A stretch of 64,000 nucleotides of DNA from Streptococcus suis YS161. Lineage in GTDB: Bacteria > Bacillota > Bacilli > Lactobacillales > Streptococcaceae. The translations under genes and the position numbers were made by a program. The DNA is taken from the NCBI RefSeq assembly GCF_002760245.1, contig NZ_ASCA01000007.1, positions 32,151 through 96,150 of the forward strand, in the 5' to 3' direction. A model generated the notes under the pieces. That model was not told the origin of the DNA. It saw nothing but the letters and a program-made list of their open reading frames with translations, and made no database searches. Within the stretch, counting starts at the first letter, position 1, and each line of letters starts with the position of its first letter. This document shows, one piece after another, positions 9,420 to 17,100 of the stretch.

Positions 9420-10033
9420 CAGTCCACCTCCTGCATGGTTTCATTGACCAGTTTCAAGGTCACATGGCAATATTCTTCAATGTCCTCTTTATAATGAGAG
9501 GTCAGGATAATCATTTTGTCCTCTTGGCAAAGTTGGTGCAAGGCTTTAAAGAACAGTTTTCGACTCGCTTCATCCAAACCATTGGTAATCTCATCCATCA
9601 ACAGATAGGTCGCGTCGCTGACCATATACATGGCAATCAAGACCCGCTGTTTCATCCCCAGCGAATACTGGCGAATAGGTAGGTGGACATAGTCCTCCAT
9701 TTCCCAATAGGAAATAACCGCATCAATATCCACCGAAGACTGCCAAGTTTGTTTGACAAATCGTAAATAGTCCAGACCAGAAAGATTTCCCTCAAACCAT
9801 TCGCTCGTTTCATAGTAAAACAAGTCCCTATTTGGATGACCAGCAGTGCAAGACCAACTAGACTGACCAGTCATAGGAGCTAGCAAACCTGCCACCGTTC
9901 TGAAAAATGTTGTCTTTCCAGAACCGTTGGTAGCTACAATGCCGTACAAGTTCCCCTTATGGAATTGATAGGAAAAATTCGTCAAAACAGGATGCCGTGT
10001 CGCAATGGTCATGTTTTTAATCTCTAAAGTCAT
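9419..10033 (-). CDS. ABC transporter ATPase partnered with the ABC-2 permease
   Basis: 204 aa. Walker A ATNGSGKTTFF (about residue 35), a degenerate signature YSLGMKQRVLIA, Walker B YLLMDEITNGLD, switch His in TSHYKED. The CcmA/BcrA type of NBD used with ABC-2 permeases. ATG at 10033 has AGGTGA 5 nt upstream; a GTG nine bases earlier is less likely. A strong terminator separates it from the peptide gene upstream, which would keep exporter expression below peptide expression. Confidence 0.85.
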   Translation of the reverse strand: MTLEIKNMTIATRHPVLTNFSYQFHKGNLYGIVATNGSGKTTFFRTVAGLLAPMTGQSSWSCTAGHPNRDLFYYETSEWFEGNLSGLDYLRFVKQTWQSSVDIDAVISYWEMEDYVHLPIRQYSLGMKQRVLIAMYMVSDATYLLMDEITNGLDEASRKLFFKALHQLCQEDKMIILTSHYKEDIEEYCHVTLKLVNETMQEVD

Positions 10034-10048
10034 TATCCTCACCTCTCA

Positions 10049-10079
10049 TAAAAAGTGCAGGAGAGATTTTCTCTCCTGC
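10049..10079 (-). terminator. Terminator/attenuator between secreted peptide and exporter genes
   Basis: Perfect 10-bp stem GCAGGAGAGA / TCTCTCCTGC with a 3-nt loop (10057-10079), followed on the minus strand by ACTTTTT. It follows the 87-aa peptide gene by 9 bases. Placed inside an otherwise same-strand cluster, it would give high peptide mRNA and reduced read-through into the ABC genes. Confidence 0.88.
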
Positions 10080-10087
10080 CGAAAATC

Positions 10088-10351
10088 TTAGTATCCACCT
10101 GAATAGTAGTTAATGTGTTGATACCTTGTGTAGTTCCAACCTTGACTGACAAAGATACGGCTAGAACCAGCGTAACGTGACCAGTTTGGAATGTTTACAT
10201 ATTGATAACCATGATAATTACTTCCACCACCAGTATACTTGTTTACATCATAGCGATACGATTTTACAACTGTAACAGCAGATGCTGACGGAGCTACTGC
10301 AATACCAGCGACAACAGCACCAAGTGCCAACCATTTACCAATTTTTTTCAT
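10088..10351 (-). CDS. Small secreted Tyr/Gly/Asn-rich peptide, candidate bacteriocin
   Basis: 87 aa. A clear signal peptide (MKKIGKWLALGAVVAGIAVA, cleavage likely at SASA-VTVV) leaves a mature peptide of about 62 residues with no Cys, unusually rich in Tyr (13 or so), Gly, Ser and Asn, ending INYYSGGY. Size, Sec signal and context (ABC exporter, immunity-type genes) fit a bacteriocin of the lactococcin 972 general type, but the key motifs of that family are not evident, so it would be a distinct peptide. AAGGAG precedes the ATG. Downstream of the pheromone-like ORF and its operator, so probably under quorum control. Confidence 0.72.
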   Translation of the reverse strand: MKKIGKWLALGAVVAGIAVAPSASAVTVVKSYRYDVNKYTGGGSNYHGYQYVNIPNWSRYAGSSRIFVSQGWNYTRYQHINYYSGGY

Positions 10352-10448
10352 TTTAATTTTCTCCTTTTGTTTTTTCTGTTTTATTGTTTATTTTTAGGTC
10401 TAATTCCTTTCACGGAATATACACCTTTTCAAAAATACATCTCATTTT

Positions 10449-10505
10449 CTATCCTCTCTTTATCCACCAACCTGAAATATCCAAAATTTTGAAATAGCCA
10501 AACAT
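10449..10505 (-). CDS. ComS-like pheromone precursor with WW motif (18 codons)
   Basis: The minus strand reads MFGYFKILDISGWWIKRG then TAG. AAAGGAG lies 10 nt before the ATG. A short peptide starting MF, hydrophobic, with a double tryptophan near the C terminus is the hallmark of type II ComS/XIP precursors; S. mutans ComS, as I recall it, ends GLDWWSL. It is preceded by a TATACT -10 box exactly 24 nt behind a GACA-N4-TGTC inverted repeat, the arrangement of ComR-activated promoters, and a ComR-like regulator is encoded 200 bp upstream. The mature pheromone would be some C-terminal fragment containing GWW. Too short for routine gene callers. Confidence 0.7.
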   Translation of the reverse strand: MFGYFKILDISGWWIKRG

Positions 10506-10540
10506 ACTTTCTTAACTCCTTTAATTTTATTTACATTATG

Positions 10541-10586
10541 AGTATATCTACTTTCTACAAAATCACCAATGACAGCAATGTCATCG
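10541..10586 (-). promoter_or_regulatory. ComR-box-like operator and promoter of the pheromone/bacteriocin transcript
   Basis: Inverted repeat 10567-10586 with arms CGATGACA / TGTCATTG around TTGC (minus-strand reading); the core is GACA-N4-TGTC. The -10 TATACT lies at 10541-10546, 24 nt after TGTC. The published ComR box AACANGACA-N4-TGTCNTGTT-N19-TATAAT has the same 24-nt spacing. No -35 hexamer is apparent, as in activator-dependent promoters. The outer arms differ from the ComR box. Confidence 0.72.
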
Positions 10587-10626
10587 AAAATAGTCTAAAA
10601 CTCGTAAAAAGGCATTCAAGAGATAG

Positions 10627-10668
10627 AAAAAGACCTAAAAGACGAACTATCATATCTTTTAGGTCTTT
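10627..10668 (-). terminator. Terminator of the ComR-like regulator gene
   Basis: Arms 10629-10642 and 10655-10668 are perfect 14-bp complements (AAAGACCTAAAAGA), 12-nt loop, U-rich tail on the minus strand. It isolates the regulator from the pheromone-like gene. Confidence 0.82.
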
Positions 10669-10671
10669 CAG

Positions 10672-10691
10672 CGATGACATTCATGTCACCG
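10672..10691. promoter_or_regulatory. Second GACA-N4-TGTC inverted repeat
   Basis: CGATGACA-TTCA-TGTCACCG, arms 7 of 8 complementary, very similar to the operator at 10567-10586. It lies 11 bases past the regulator stop codon. On the minus strand a TATGAT (10649-10654) lies 21 nt beyond TGTC, 3 nt short of the spacing at the first site; transcription from there would start inside the terminator stem. Function unclear: second activation site, autoregulatory site, or decoy. Confidence 0.55.
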
Positions 10692-10702
10692 ATAAATTAT
10701 AG

Positions 10703-11614
10703 TTACAAATATTCTTTCAAATCTTCTTGCCATTGCTTTTCTAACATGGTTACCAAATGTGTATCTTCAATCATATCAGCAAATAGTTTTGCTTTTTGAT
10801 AGCACCCTTCTGCCAAACTATACTTATTCTCCACAACAAGAGCATGTTTCCAATGCAACATAAGTAAAATTGGTTTCTTTTGGAAATCCTGTGTCTTCTC
10901 CATTATTTCTTGAAGACAAGCAATATAAAGGTCAAAAAACTCATAGGACCCCAGCATATCCAAACAAGCCAGACCTGAAAAAATAACATTACTCAGAAGA
11001 AATAATTGCTCTGGCTGAACAAGATTGACATGCTTTATTAAACGCGATAAGAATGATTGCAACTTGCCAATTTCTGATAACTGATTTTTCTTATTTTTTA
11101 TATGTGCAAATACACTGACGAAATACAGACTAATCAGTTCTAAATCCTTCAACGAAAAGACTTCTTTTTCCTCAAGTTCAGGTAAATACGTTTCTAATAA
11201 GGCTACTGCATATTCTGGATGTTGTGTGCGAATAACATCCAGAATCGCTCTTGACGTTTCAACCCACACCGTTTCCTCCGGTGGTAATTGTTCACAATAC
11301 AGTACTTCTATTTCATCAAGGTATTGTTCCTTTTTATCCAACACCTCCACCTTATTATATATCGGCTCCCGCAGCAACTTGTACTTGAGTTCCAAATAAC
11401 CTTGTGGTAGTTCCTTATAGTCTGGCATCAGGCTATAGGCTGGAATGCCTAAACGCTGGGAAATGTACTCTAGCTTTGGAATAGAAGGCTGCGATTGACC
11501 ACTTTCTATCCGAGCTAATTGGCGTACCGTCAACTCGGATTCATCTCCACAAAAATCTGGGCGACTCAGTCCCTTTTCTAATCGTAAGCGTTCGATTTTT
11601 TGTCCCAAATCCAT
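10703..11614 (-). CDS. ComR/ScuR-like transcriptional regulator (RRNPP/Rgg superfamily)
   Basis: 303 aa. An N-terminal HTH (about 1-65) begins MDLGQKIERLRLEKGLSRPD, with ELTVRQLARIESGQSQPSIP strongly resembling ComR and its paralogues, followed by an all-helical TPR-like peptide-binding domain to the C terminus (QWQEDLKEYL). Such proteins bind an imported short pheromone and then activate GACA-N4-TGTC promoters. ATG at 11614 follows a G-rich site. Downstream genes: WW peptide, secreted peptide, ABC exporter. Because the targets are bacteriocin genes, it resembles S. salivarius ScuR/SarF more than the competence ComR; which one it is needs phylogeny. Confidence 0.85.
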   Translation of the reverse strand: MDLGQKIERLRLEKGLSRPDFCGDESELTVRQLARIESGQSQPSIPKLEYISQRLGIPAYSLMPDYKELPQGYLELKYKLLREPIYNKVEVLDKKEQYLDEIEVLYCEQLPPEETVWVETSRAILDVIRTQHPEYAVALLETYLPELEEKEVFSLKDLELISLYFVSVFAHIKNKKNQLSEIGKLQSFLSRLIKHVNLVQPEQLFLLSNVIFSGLACLDMLGSYEFFDLYIACLQEIMEKTQDFQKKPILLMLHWKHALVVENKYSLAEGCYQKAKLFADMIEDTHLVTMLEKQWQEDLKEYL

Positions 11615-11654
11615 ACCAGTCCCCCCCACTGCACCTATTTATCCTTACCTAAAC

Positions 11655-11683
11655 AGTATACCACATCTTGCAAGCCTTTACAA
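11655..11683 (-). promoter_or_regulatory. Promoter of the ComR-like gene
   Basis: Minus strand: TTGTAA (complement of 11678-11683), 17-nt spacer, TATACT (complement of 11655-11660), with TGTGG before the -10, an extended -10. The -35 lies in the malQ terminator. Confidence 0.7.
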
Positions 11684-11707
11684 AAAACACCAGCCTAGGC
11701 TGATGTT
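11682..11707 (-). terminator. malQ terminator
   Basis: Stem AACATCAGCC / GGCTGGTGTT around TA, then TTTT, overlapping the malQ stop codon at 11695. It ends malQ transcription, so no malP follows. Confidence 0.85.
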
Positions 11708-13233
11708 TCTGTTCCTTCTTGTTCTTTCGCTTTGACAATGGCATTCTCACGGCGGTAGGTCACTGTCAAATCAAGCAAGTCCGCCTCAATGGCAGGGGTG
11801 AGCTGATCAGCAGTCATCCTCCAAGTCCAGTTACCACCAAGTGTATTTGGCAAGTTCATGCGAGCCGAACCATCCAAACCAAGTAGGTCCTGCATAGTAG
11901 CCACCGCCATAAAGGCAGGTGAACCAAAGAGCAGGCGGAAAAGAGCATGACTGACCGTTTCGCCCTCACGACGATTGCTGTACTTATCTAAGAATGCACG
12001 CGATTCTTTCGTTGTTTCATTTTCGTACCAGCCAAGAATCGTATCATTGTCATGGGTTCCCGTATATGCCACCACATTATTAGGATGGTTATGCGGCATT
12101 TCAATGCTGTCGCCCTCAGGGTCAAAGGCAAACTGCAAAACTTTCATACCAGGAAAACCTGTCGTATCACGCAATTGGATGACCTTGTCTGTCACAGAGC
12201 CCAAATCCTCAGCTATGATATTTAAGTCTCCGAGTTCACGTTTGATTGTATCAAATAATTCAAAACCTGGTGCTTCCACACGGTAGCCATTGACCGCTGT
12301 TTCTTCACCCGCTGGAATTTCCCAGAAAGAGGCAAAGCCGATAAAGTGGTCGATACGTACCATATCGTATATCTTAAAGGATTCACGTAAACGAGCAACC
12401 CACCAAGTAAATCCGTCATGCTTCATCACTTCCCAATCATAAATCGGATTGCCCCAAAGCTGACCAATTTCCGAAAAGGCATCTGGTGGGCATCCTGCAA
12501 CCACACTCGGTTTGCCTTCTTCATCCGTTTTAAAGAAATGTGGATTAGCCCACATATCGGCAGAATCAGCCGCGATATAAATTGGCATATCCCCAACAAA
12601 CTCAACACCTTTGGCATTGGCGTAAGCCTTTAAAGCCTTCCATTGTGAAAAGAATAAATATTGTGTAATGCGGTGATAATCAATTCGATCTGCCAACAAG
12701 TGACGATAATATTCCAAGGTATCGTGGTAACGTAAGCGCGCCCCTTGATCTTCCCACTCTGTCCAAGGTTTGAGATCAAAATGCTCTTTTATAGCCATAT
12801 ACTCCGCAAAGGTATGAATCCAAAAGTCATTCTCCCCTAAGAACATCCAGTAATCTTCCGGCAAGCCTTGTGCCTTCATGTTGGCAACTGCCTTCTCCAG
12901 TAATGGACGGCGAGCATAAAAAATGGCTGCGTAATCTACCTCTGTAGGATTCTGCCCAAAGTCAACACCGTGTAAATCCTCTGCTGCCAGCCAGCCTTTA
13001 TCAATCAATATATCGAAATCAATAAAATGGGTATTCCCTGCAAAAGCTGAAAATGACTGGTAAGGAGAATCTCCATAACTGGTTGTTCCCAAAGGTAAGA
13101 TTTGCCAATAGCGTTGCTTAGTTCTTACCAAAAAATCAACAAATTCATAGGCCGATTGTCCCATGGAACCAATTCCATATTTTCCTGGTAATGATGAAAT
13201 GTGCATCAGCACACCACTCTGTCTTACTTTCAT
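11695..13233 (-). CDS. malQ: 4-alpha-glucanotransferase (amylomaltase)
   Basis: GH77 enzyme that transfers glucan units between maltodextrins and releases glucose. 512 aa. Begins MKVRQSGVLMHISSLPGKYGIG; catalytic-type motifs visible are VRIDHFIGFASFWEIP (nucleophile Asp), AEDLGSVTDKV (acid/base Glu) and AYTGTHDNDTILGW (third Asp). AGGAG 6 nt before ATG. Divergent from malX with shared regulation. In many streptococci malP follows malQ; here the next gene is the ComR-like regulator, so malP is elsewhere or absent. Confidence 0.95.
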   Translation of the reverse strand: MKVRQSGVLMHISSLPGKYGIGSMGQSAYEFVDFLVRTKQRYWQILPLGTTSYGDSPYQSFSAFAGNTHFIDFDILIDKGWLAAEDLHGVDFGQNPTEVDYAAIFYARRPLLEKAVANMKAQGLPEDYWMFLGENDFWIHTFAEYMAIKEHFDLKPWTEWEDQGARLRYHDTLEYYRHLLADRIDYHRITQYLFFSQWKALKAYANAKGVEFVGDMPIYIAADSADMWANPHFFKTDEEGKPSVVAGCPPDAFSEIGQLWGNPIYDWEVMKHDGFTWWVARLRESFKIYDMVRIDHFIGFASFWEIPAGEETAVNGYRVEAPGFELFDTIKRELGDLNIIAEDLGSVTDKVIQLRDTTGFPGMKVLQFAFDPEGDSIEMPHNHPNNVVAYTGTHDNDTILGWYENETTKESRAFLDKYSNRREGETVSHALFRLLFGSPAFMAVATMQDLLGLDGSARMNLPNTLGGNWTWRMTADQLTPAIEADLLDLTVTYRRENAIVKAKEQEGTETSA

Positions 13234-13262
13234 AAGCTCTCCTATCTAATCCGCTTACACGA

Positions 13263-13312
13263 CGCAAACGTTTTCTCTTTTTCATTATATACTGAAAACG
13301 GTAACAAATCAA
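13263..13312 (-). promoter_or_regulatory. malQ promoter with MalR-type operator
   Basis: Minus strand: TTGATT (13307-13312), 17-nt spacer, TATAAT (13284-13289). The 13-mer CGCAAACGTTTTC at 13263-13275 lies just downstream of the start region and recurs, inverted, behind the malX promoter, which marks it as the probable MalR operator. Confidence 0.8.
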
Positions 13313-13435
13313 GGGATTTTCCTTTAATTCTGTTCGTTCCTATACCATTTCATATTTCTCTTCATTATATATACAAAAAAATTCTTATGTTTTTTAAAAC
13401 TCAAAAAAATTTTTAAATTTTTTTTATAAAAACGC

Positions 13436-13491
13436 TTGCAAACGGATTCAATCTGGTGTATAATGAAGTCAACTTAGGAAAACGTTTGCGC
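13436..13491 (+). promoter_or_regulatory. malX promoter with cre-like site and MalR-type operator
   Basis: TTGCAA (13436-13441), 17-nt spacer, TATAAT (13459-13464). TTGCAAACGGATTCA at 13436-13450 fits the CcpA cre consensus WTGNAANCGNWNNCW and covers the -35. GGAAAACGTTTGCGC at 13477-13491 contains the reverse complement of the malQ-side 13-mer. Together these predict glucose repression by CcpA and relief by maltose through MalR. The rest of the 302-base spacer is AT-rich without further signal. Confidence 0.8.
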
Positions 13492-13535
13492 TATGCGGAC
13501 GTCACACAAAACTATTTATCTTCGGAGGGAAGAAA

Positions 13536-14795
13536 ATGAAACACAATCTCCTTAAGAGCGTTGCTCTTCTTGCTGCATCAACTGCTGTTTTAGCTGCTTG
13601 CTCAAACTCAGGTTCATCAACAGAGGCATCTAAGTCTGCTGAAGGTAGCAAAGAATTGACTGTCTACGTTGACCCAGGTTATGAAACTTACATCAATGAT
13701 GTCAAAGCTGACTTCGAAAAAGAAAATGGTGTGACTGTTACAGTTAAAACTGGTGATGCTTTGACTGGTTTGGATAACTTGTCATTGGACAACCAATCTG
13801 GTTCAGCTCCAGACGTTATGATGGCACCATACGACCGTGTAGGTAGCCTTGGTTCTGAAGGTCAATTATCTGAATTGACACTTGCAGATGATAGCAAAGC
13901 AGATGACACAACAACTGCTCTTGTAACAAACGGTGGTAAAGTTTACGGTTCACCAGCAGTTATCGAAACACTTGTTCTTTACTACAACAAAGACTTGTTG
14001 ACTGAAGCACCAAAAACATTTGCTGAATTGGAAACACTTGCTAAAGATAGCAAATACGCCTTCGAAGGAGAAGCTGGTAAAACAACTGCCTTCCTTGCTG
14101 ACTGGACAAACTTCTACTACACTTACGGACTTCTAGCTGGTTACGGTGGCTACGTATTTGGCGAAAACGGTACTGATCCAAAAGACATCGGACTTGCTAA
14201 TGAAGGTGCCATCAAAGCGATTGAATACGCTAAAACTTGGTATGAAAAATGGCCTCAAGGTCTCCAAGACAGGACAGCTGCTAACAACTTGATCAATACG
14301 CAATTTACTGAAGGTAAAGCAGCTGCTATTATCGAAGGACCTTGGAAAGCAGCTTCATATAAAGAAGCTGGCGTAAACTACGGTGTAGCAACAATCCCAA
14401 CTCTTCCAAATGGCGATAACTACGAAACATTTGGTGGTGGTAAAGCGTGGGTTGTTCCTGCAGGCGCTAAAAACCAAGAAATGGCTCAAAAATTTGTTAA
14501 CTTCTTGACTGCTACAGACCAACAAAAAGCACTTTACGATGCTACAAACGAAGTTCCTGCTAACACAGAAGCACGTGAATATACTGTATCTAAAAACGAT
14601 GAATTGACAACTGCAGTTATCAACCAGTTCGCTTCAGCTCAACCAATGCCAAACATCTCTGAAATGGGTTCAGTTTGGGAACCAGCTGCTAACATGCTCT
14701 TCGAAGCAGCAAGTGGTGCTAAAGACGCTAAAACTGCTGCAACAGACGCTGTGAAAGCTATTGCAGACGAAATTGCTCAAAAACACAGCAACTAG
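13536..14795 (+). CDS. malX: Maltose/maltodextrin ABC transporter substrate-binding lipoprotein
   Basis: 419 aa lipoprotein of the MalE family. Signal peptide with lipobox VLAAC (Cys about 22), low-complexity linker (SNSGSSTEASKSAEGSKE), then the two-lobe fold with KELTVYVDPGYETYI and FGGGKAWVVPAGAKN. Captures maltodextrins outside the membrane for MalC-MalD. GGAGGG upstream of the ATG. First gene of malX-malC-malD-malA-malR-pulA; a hairpin after its stop would favour its overproduction. Confidence 0.93.
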   Translation: MKHNLLKSVALLAASTAVLAACSNSGSSTEASKSAEGSKELTVYVDPGYETYINDVKADFEKENGVTVTVKTGDALTGLDNLSLDNQSGSAPDVMMAPYDRVGSLGSEGQLSELTLADDSKADDTTTALVTNGGKVYGSPAVIETLVLYYNKDLLTEAPKTFAELETLAKDSKYAFEGEAGKTTAFLADWTNFYYTYGLLAGYGGYVFGENGTDPKDIGLANEGAIKAIEYAKTWYEKWPQGLQDRTAANNLINTQFTEGKAAAIIEGPWKAASYKEAGVNYGVATIPTLPNGDNYETFGGGKAWVVPAGAKNQEMAQKFVNFLTATDQQKALYDATNEVPANTEAREYTVSKNDELTTAVINQFASAQPMPNISEMGSVWEPAANMLFEAASGAKDAKTAATDAVKAIADEIAQKHSN

Positions 14796-14810
14796 TCAAG
14801 TTTAAAGTTG

Positions 14811-14831
14811 GACTGGGAGTTCCTCCCAGTC
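14811..14831 (+). terminator. malX-malC intergenic hairpin (partial terminator)
   Basis: Perfect stem GACTGGGAG / CTCCCAGTC with loop TTC, followed by a weak T-containing tail (TACTTTATT). Likely lowers transcription or protects the malX 3' end, a usual device for transporter operons with abundant binding protein. Confidence 0.75.
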
Positions 14832-14907
14832 TACTTTATTACTTAACGATAAACTGAATAGATAAAATCGACCATCTATTCAGAAGCTATATAAGGAGAC
14901 TATGACT

Positions 14908-16197
14908 ATGAAACAAAATCCAGGTAAGGCACTCCTTTTGTCCCTGATCCCTGGTCTCGGACAAATCTACAATAAACAAAAAGCCAAAGGATACATCTTT
15001 TTGGGTGTTACCCTTGCCTTCCTTGTTTATTTTATTGCAATTGCAGCTGGTGAATTAGGCAACTTGATTACCCTCGGTAGTGTTCGTGGACAAGATAATT
15101 CACTATTCATGCTGATTCGTGGTTCTTTCCATTTGATTATCACGGTTGTCTATCTCGCTTTCTATGCACTCAACCTAAAAGATGCACGTGATACTGCGAA
15201 ACGATGGAATTCAGGGATGCCAGTAGCTACCACATTAAAAGAAATGGTAAAAGGTATCTATGAGAATGGTTTCCCATATCTCTTGATTATCCCATCATAT
15301 ATTGCGATGACCTTTGCTATCATCTTCCCAGTTGTCGTTACATTGTTTATCGCCTTTACAAACTACGACTTCAAACACCTGCCACCAGGTGCCTTGTTGG
15401 ATTGGATTGGTATTACCAACTTTACAAACATCTGGAAACTAAGCACATTCCGTACAGCATTTGGCTCTGTACTTGGCTGGACAATTATCTGGGCACTCTG
15501 CGCTTCAACAGCTCAAATTGTTATCGGTATCTTGACAGCCATCATCGCAAATCAACCATTCATCAAAGGAAAACGTATCTTCGGTGTTATCTTCTTGCTC
15601 CCATGGGCTGTTCCTGCCTTCGTAACTATCTTGACTTTTAGTAACATGTTCAACGATAGTGTCGGCGCTATTAACACACAGGTATTGCCATTCTTGAGCA
15701 AATTCCTACCATTCATCGATAATTTCCTTATCCCTTGGAAGACCGACCCATTCTGGACTAAAGTTGCCCTCATTATGATGCAGGCTTGGCTTGGGTTCCC
15801 TTATATCTATGTTTTGACCTTGGGTATTTTACAATCCATTCCAAACGACTTGTATGAAGCTGCTTACATTGATGGTGCAAGTGCCATTCAAAAATTCCGT
15901 AACATCACCCTTCCGATGATTTTAGCAGTAGCAGCTCCAACACTAATCAGTCAATACACCTTCAACTTCAACAACTTCTCTATCATCTACCTCTTCAACA
16001 ATGGTGGTCCTGGTAGCGTCGGTGGTGGAGCAGGTTCAACTGACATCTTGATTTCATGGATTTATAAATTAACCACAGGTACATCACCTCAATACTCAAT
16101 GGCGGCAGCAGTTACATTGATTATCTCAATGATTGTCATCAGTATTTCCATGATTGCCTTCAAAAAACTAAATGCTTTTGAAATGGAGGATGTATAA
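14908..16197 (+). CDS. malC: Maltodextrin ABC transporter permease MalC (MalF type)
   Basis: 429 aa from ATG 14908 (the ATG at 14902 is only 3 nt from GGAG). An N-terminal region [22 protein letters not shown] with three segments precedes the permease core; the EAA loop is seen as [22 protein letters not shown]. Forms the membrane channel with MalD. An ATPase (MsmK type) is not in the window, as usual for streptococci. Confidence 0.93.
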   Translation: MKQNPGKALLLSLIPGLGQIYNKQKAKGYIFLGVTLAFLVYFIAIAAGELGNLITLGSVRGQDNSLFMLIRGSFHLIITVVYLAFYALNLKDARDTAKRWNSGMPVATTLKEMVKGIYENGFPYLLIIPSYIAMTFAIIFPVVVTLFIAFTNYDFKHLPPGALLDWIGITNFTNIWKLSTFRTAFGSVLGWTIIWALCASTAQIVIGILTAIIANQPFIKGKRIFGVIFLLPWAVPAFVTILTFSNMFNDSVGAINTQVLPFLSKFLPFIDNFLIPWKTDPFWTKVALIMMQAWLGFPYIYVLTLGILQSIPNDLYEAAYIDGASAIQKFRNITLPMILAVAAPTLISQYTFNFNNFSIIYLFNNGGPGSVGGGAGSTDILISWIYKLTTGTSPQYSMAAAVTLIISMIVISISMIAFKKLNAFEMEDV

Positions 16198-16198
16198 G

Positions 16199-17041
16199 AT
16201 GAAAGTATCTGTAAAAACTAGACGCATACTCAATCAGACCTTAACCTATCTCTATCTGATTGTTCTGTCTGTTATCATCATCTATCCTCTCTTGATTACA
16301 ATCATGTCCGCCTTCAAGTCTGGTAACGTGGTTGCCTTCAAATTGGATAGCAATATCAACTTTACACTAGACAATTTCAGCAAGCTCTTTAGCGAGACTC
16401 TATACGGAACCTGGTACCTCAATACGCTTATCATTGCTCTCTTGACAATGGTTATTCAAACAAGTATAGTGGTACTAGCGGGTTACGCTTATAGTCGCTA
16501 TAACTTCATCGCTCGTAAGCAGAGTTTGGTCTTCTTCTTGATTATCCAAATGGTACCAACCATGGCTGCTCTTACCGCCTTCTTCGTTATGGCCCTCATG
16601 CTCAATGCGCTCAACCAAAGCTGGTTCCTCATCTTCCTTTATGTCGGTGGTGGTATCCCAATGAACGCTTGGCTCATGAAAGGCTACTTCGATACGGTGC
16701 CAATCTCACTTGATGAATCTGCAAAACTAGACGGCGCTGGTCACTTCAGACGTTTCTGGCAAATCGTCCTCCCACTCGTTCGTCCAATGATTGCTGTACA
16801 AGCGCTCTGGGCCTTCATGGGACCTTTTGGAGATTACATTCTATCCAAATTCTTGCTTCGTGAAAAAGAATTCTATACTGTAGCTGTCGGACTTCAAACC
16901 TTCATCAGTGATGTGAAAAATATGAAGATTGCCTACTTTGCGGCAGGTGCCATTCTTATTGCCCTCCCTATCAGTATCCTATTCTTCTTCCTACAAAAGA
17001 ACTTTGTATCTGGTTTAACAAGCGGTGGCGACAAGGGATAA
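16199..17041 (+). CDS. malD: Maltodextrin ABC transporter permease MalD (MalG type)
   Basis: 280 aa, six membrane segments. EAA-type loop [25 protein letters not shown]. Starts one base after the malC stop with GGAGGA inside the end of malC; a longer in-frame start at 16172 overlaps malC and is unlikely. Confidence 0.92.
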   Translation: MKVSVKTRRILNQTLTYLYLIVLSVIIIYPLLITIMSAFKSGNVVAFKLDSNINFTLDNFSKLFSETLYGTWYLNTLIIALLTMVIQTSIVVLAGYAYSRYNFIARKQSLVFFLIIQMVPTMAALTAFFVMALMLNALNQSWFLIFLYVGGGIPMNAWLMKGYFDTVPISLDESAKLDGAGHFRRFWQIVLPLVRPMIAVQALWAFMGPFGDYILSKFLLREKEFYTVAVGLQTFISDVKNMKIAYFAAGAILIALPISILFFFLQKNFVSGLTSGGDKG

Positions 17042-17100
17042 CCCTGTCCCACCTTTTCCCTTTTCAGGGGAAACATTGATATTTATGAAAGGTCCAACGA

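Noticed and set aside
10577..10653. A minus-strand ATG frame of about 32 codons between the two operators (MIVRLLGLFLSLECLF...)
   Set aside because: No ribosome site, it begins inside the terminator stem, and it crosses the operator; best taken as chance.
10703..11614. Calling the regulator comR of the competence system
   Set aside because: Its neighbours are bacteriocin genes, the operator arms differ from the ComR box, and no competence gene is near; paralogue is the safer reading.
13367..13430. Extra operator or small gene in the A/T-rich stretch between malQ and malX
   Set aside because: Low-complexity A and T runs only; the functional signals lie to either side.
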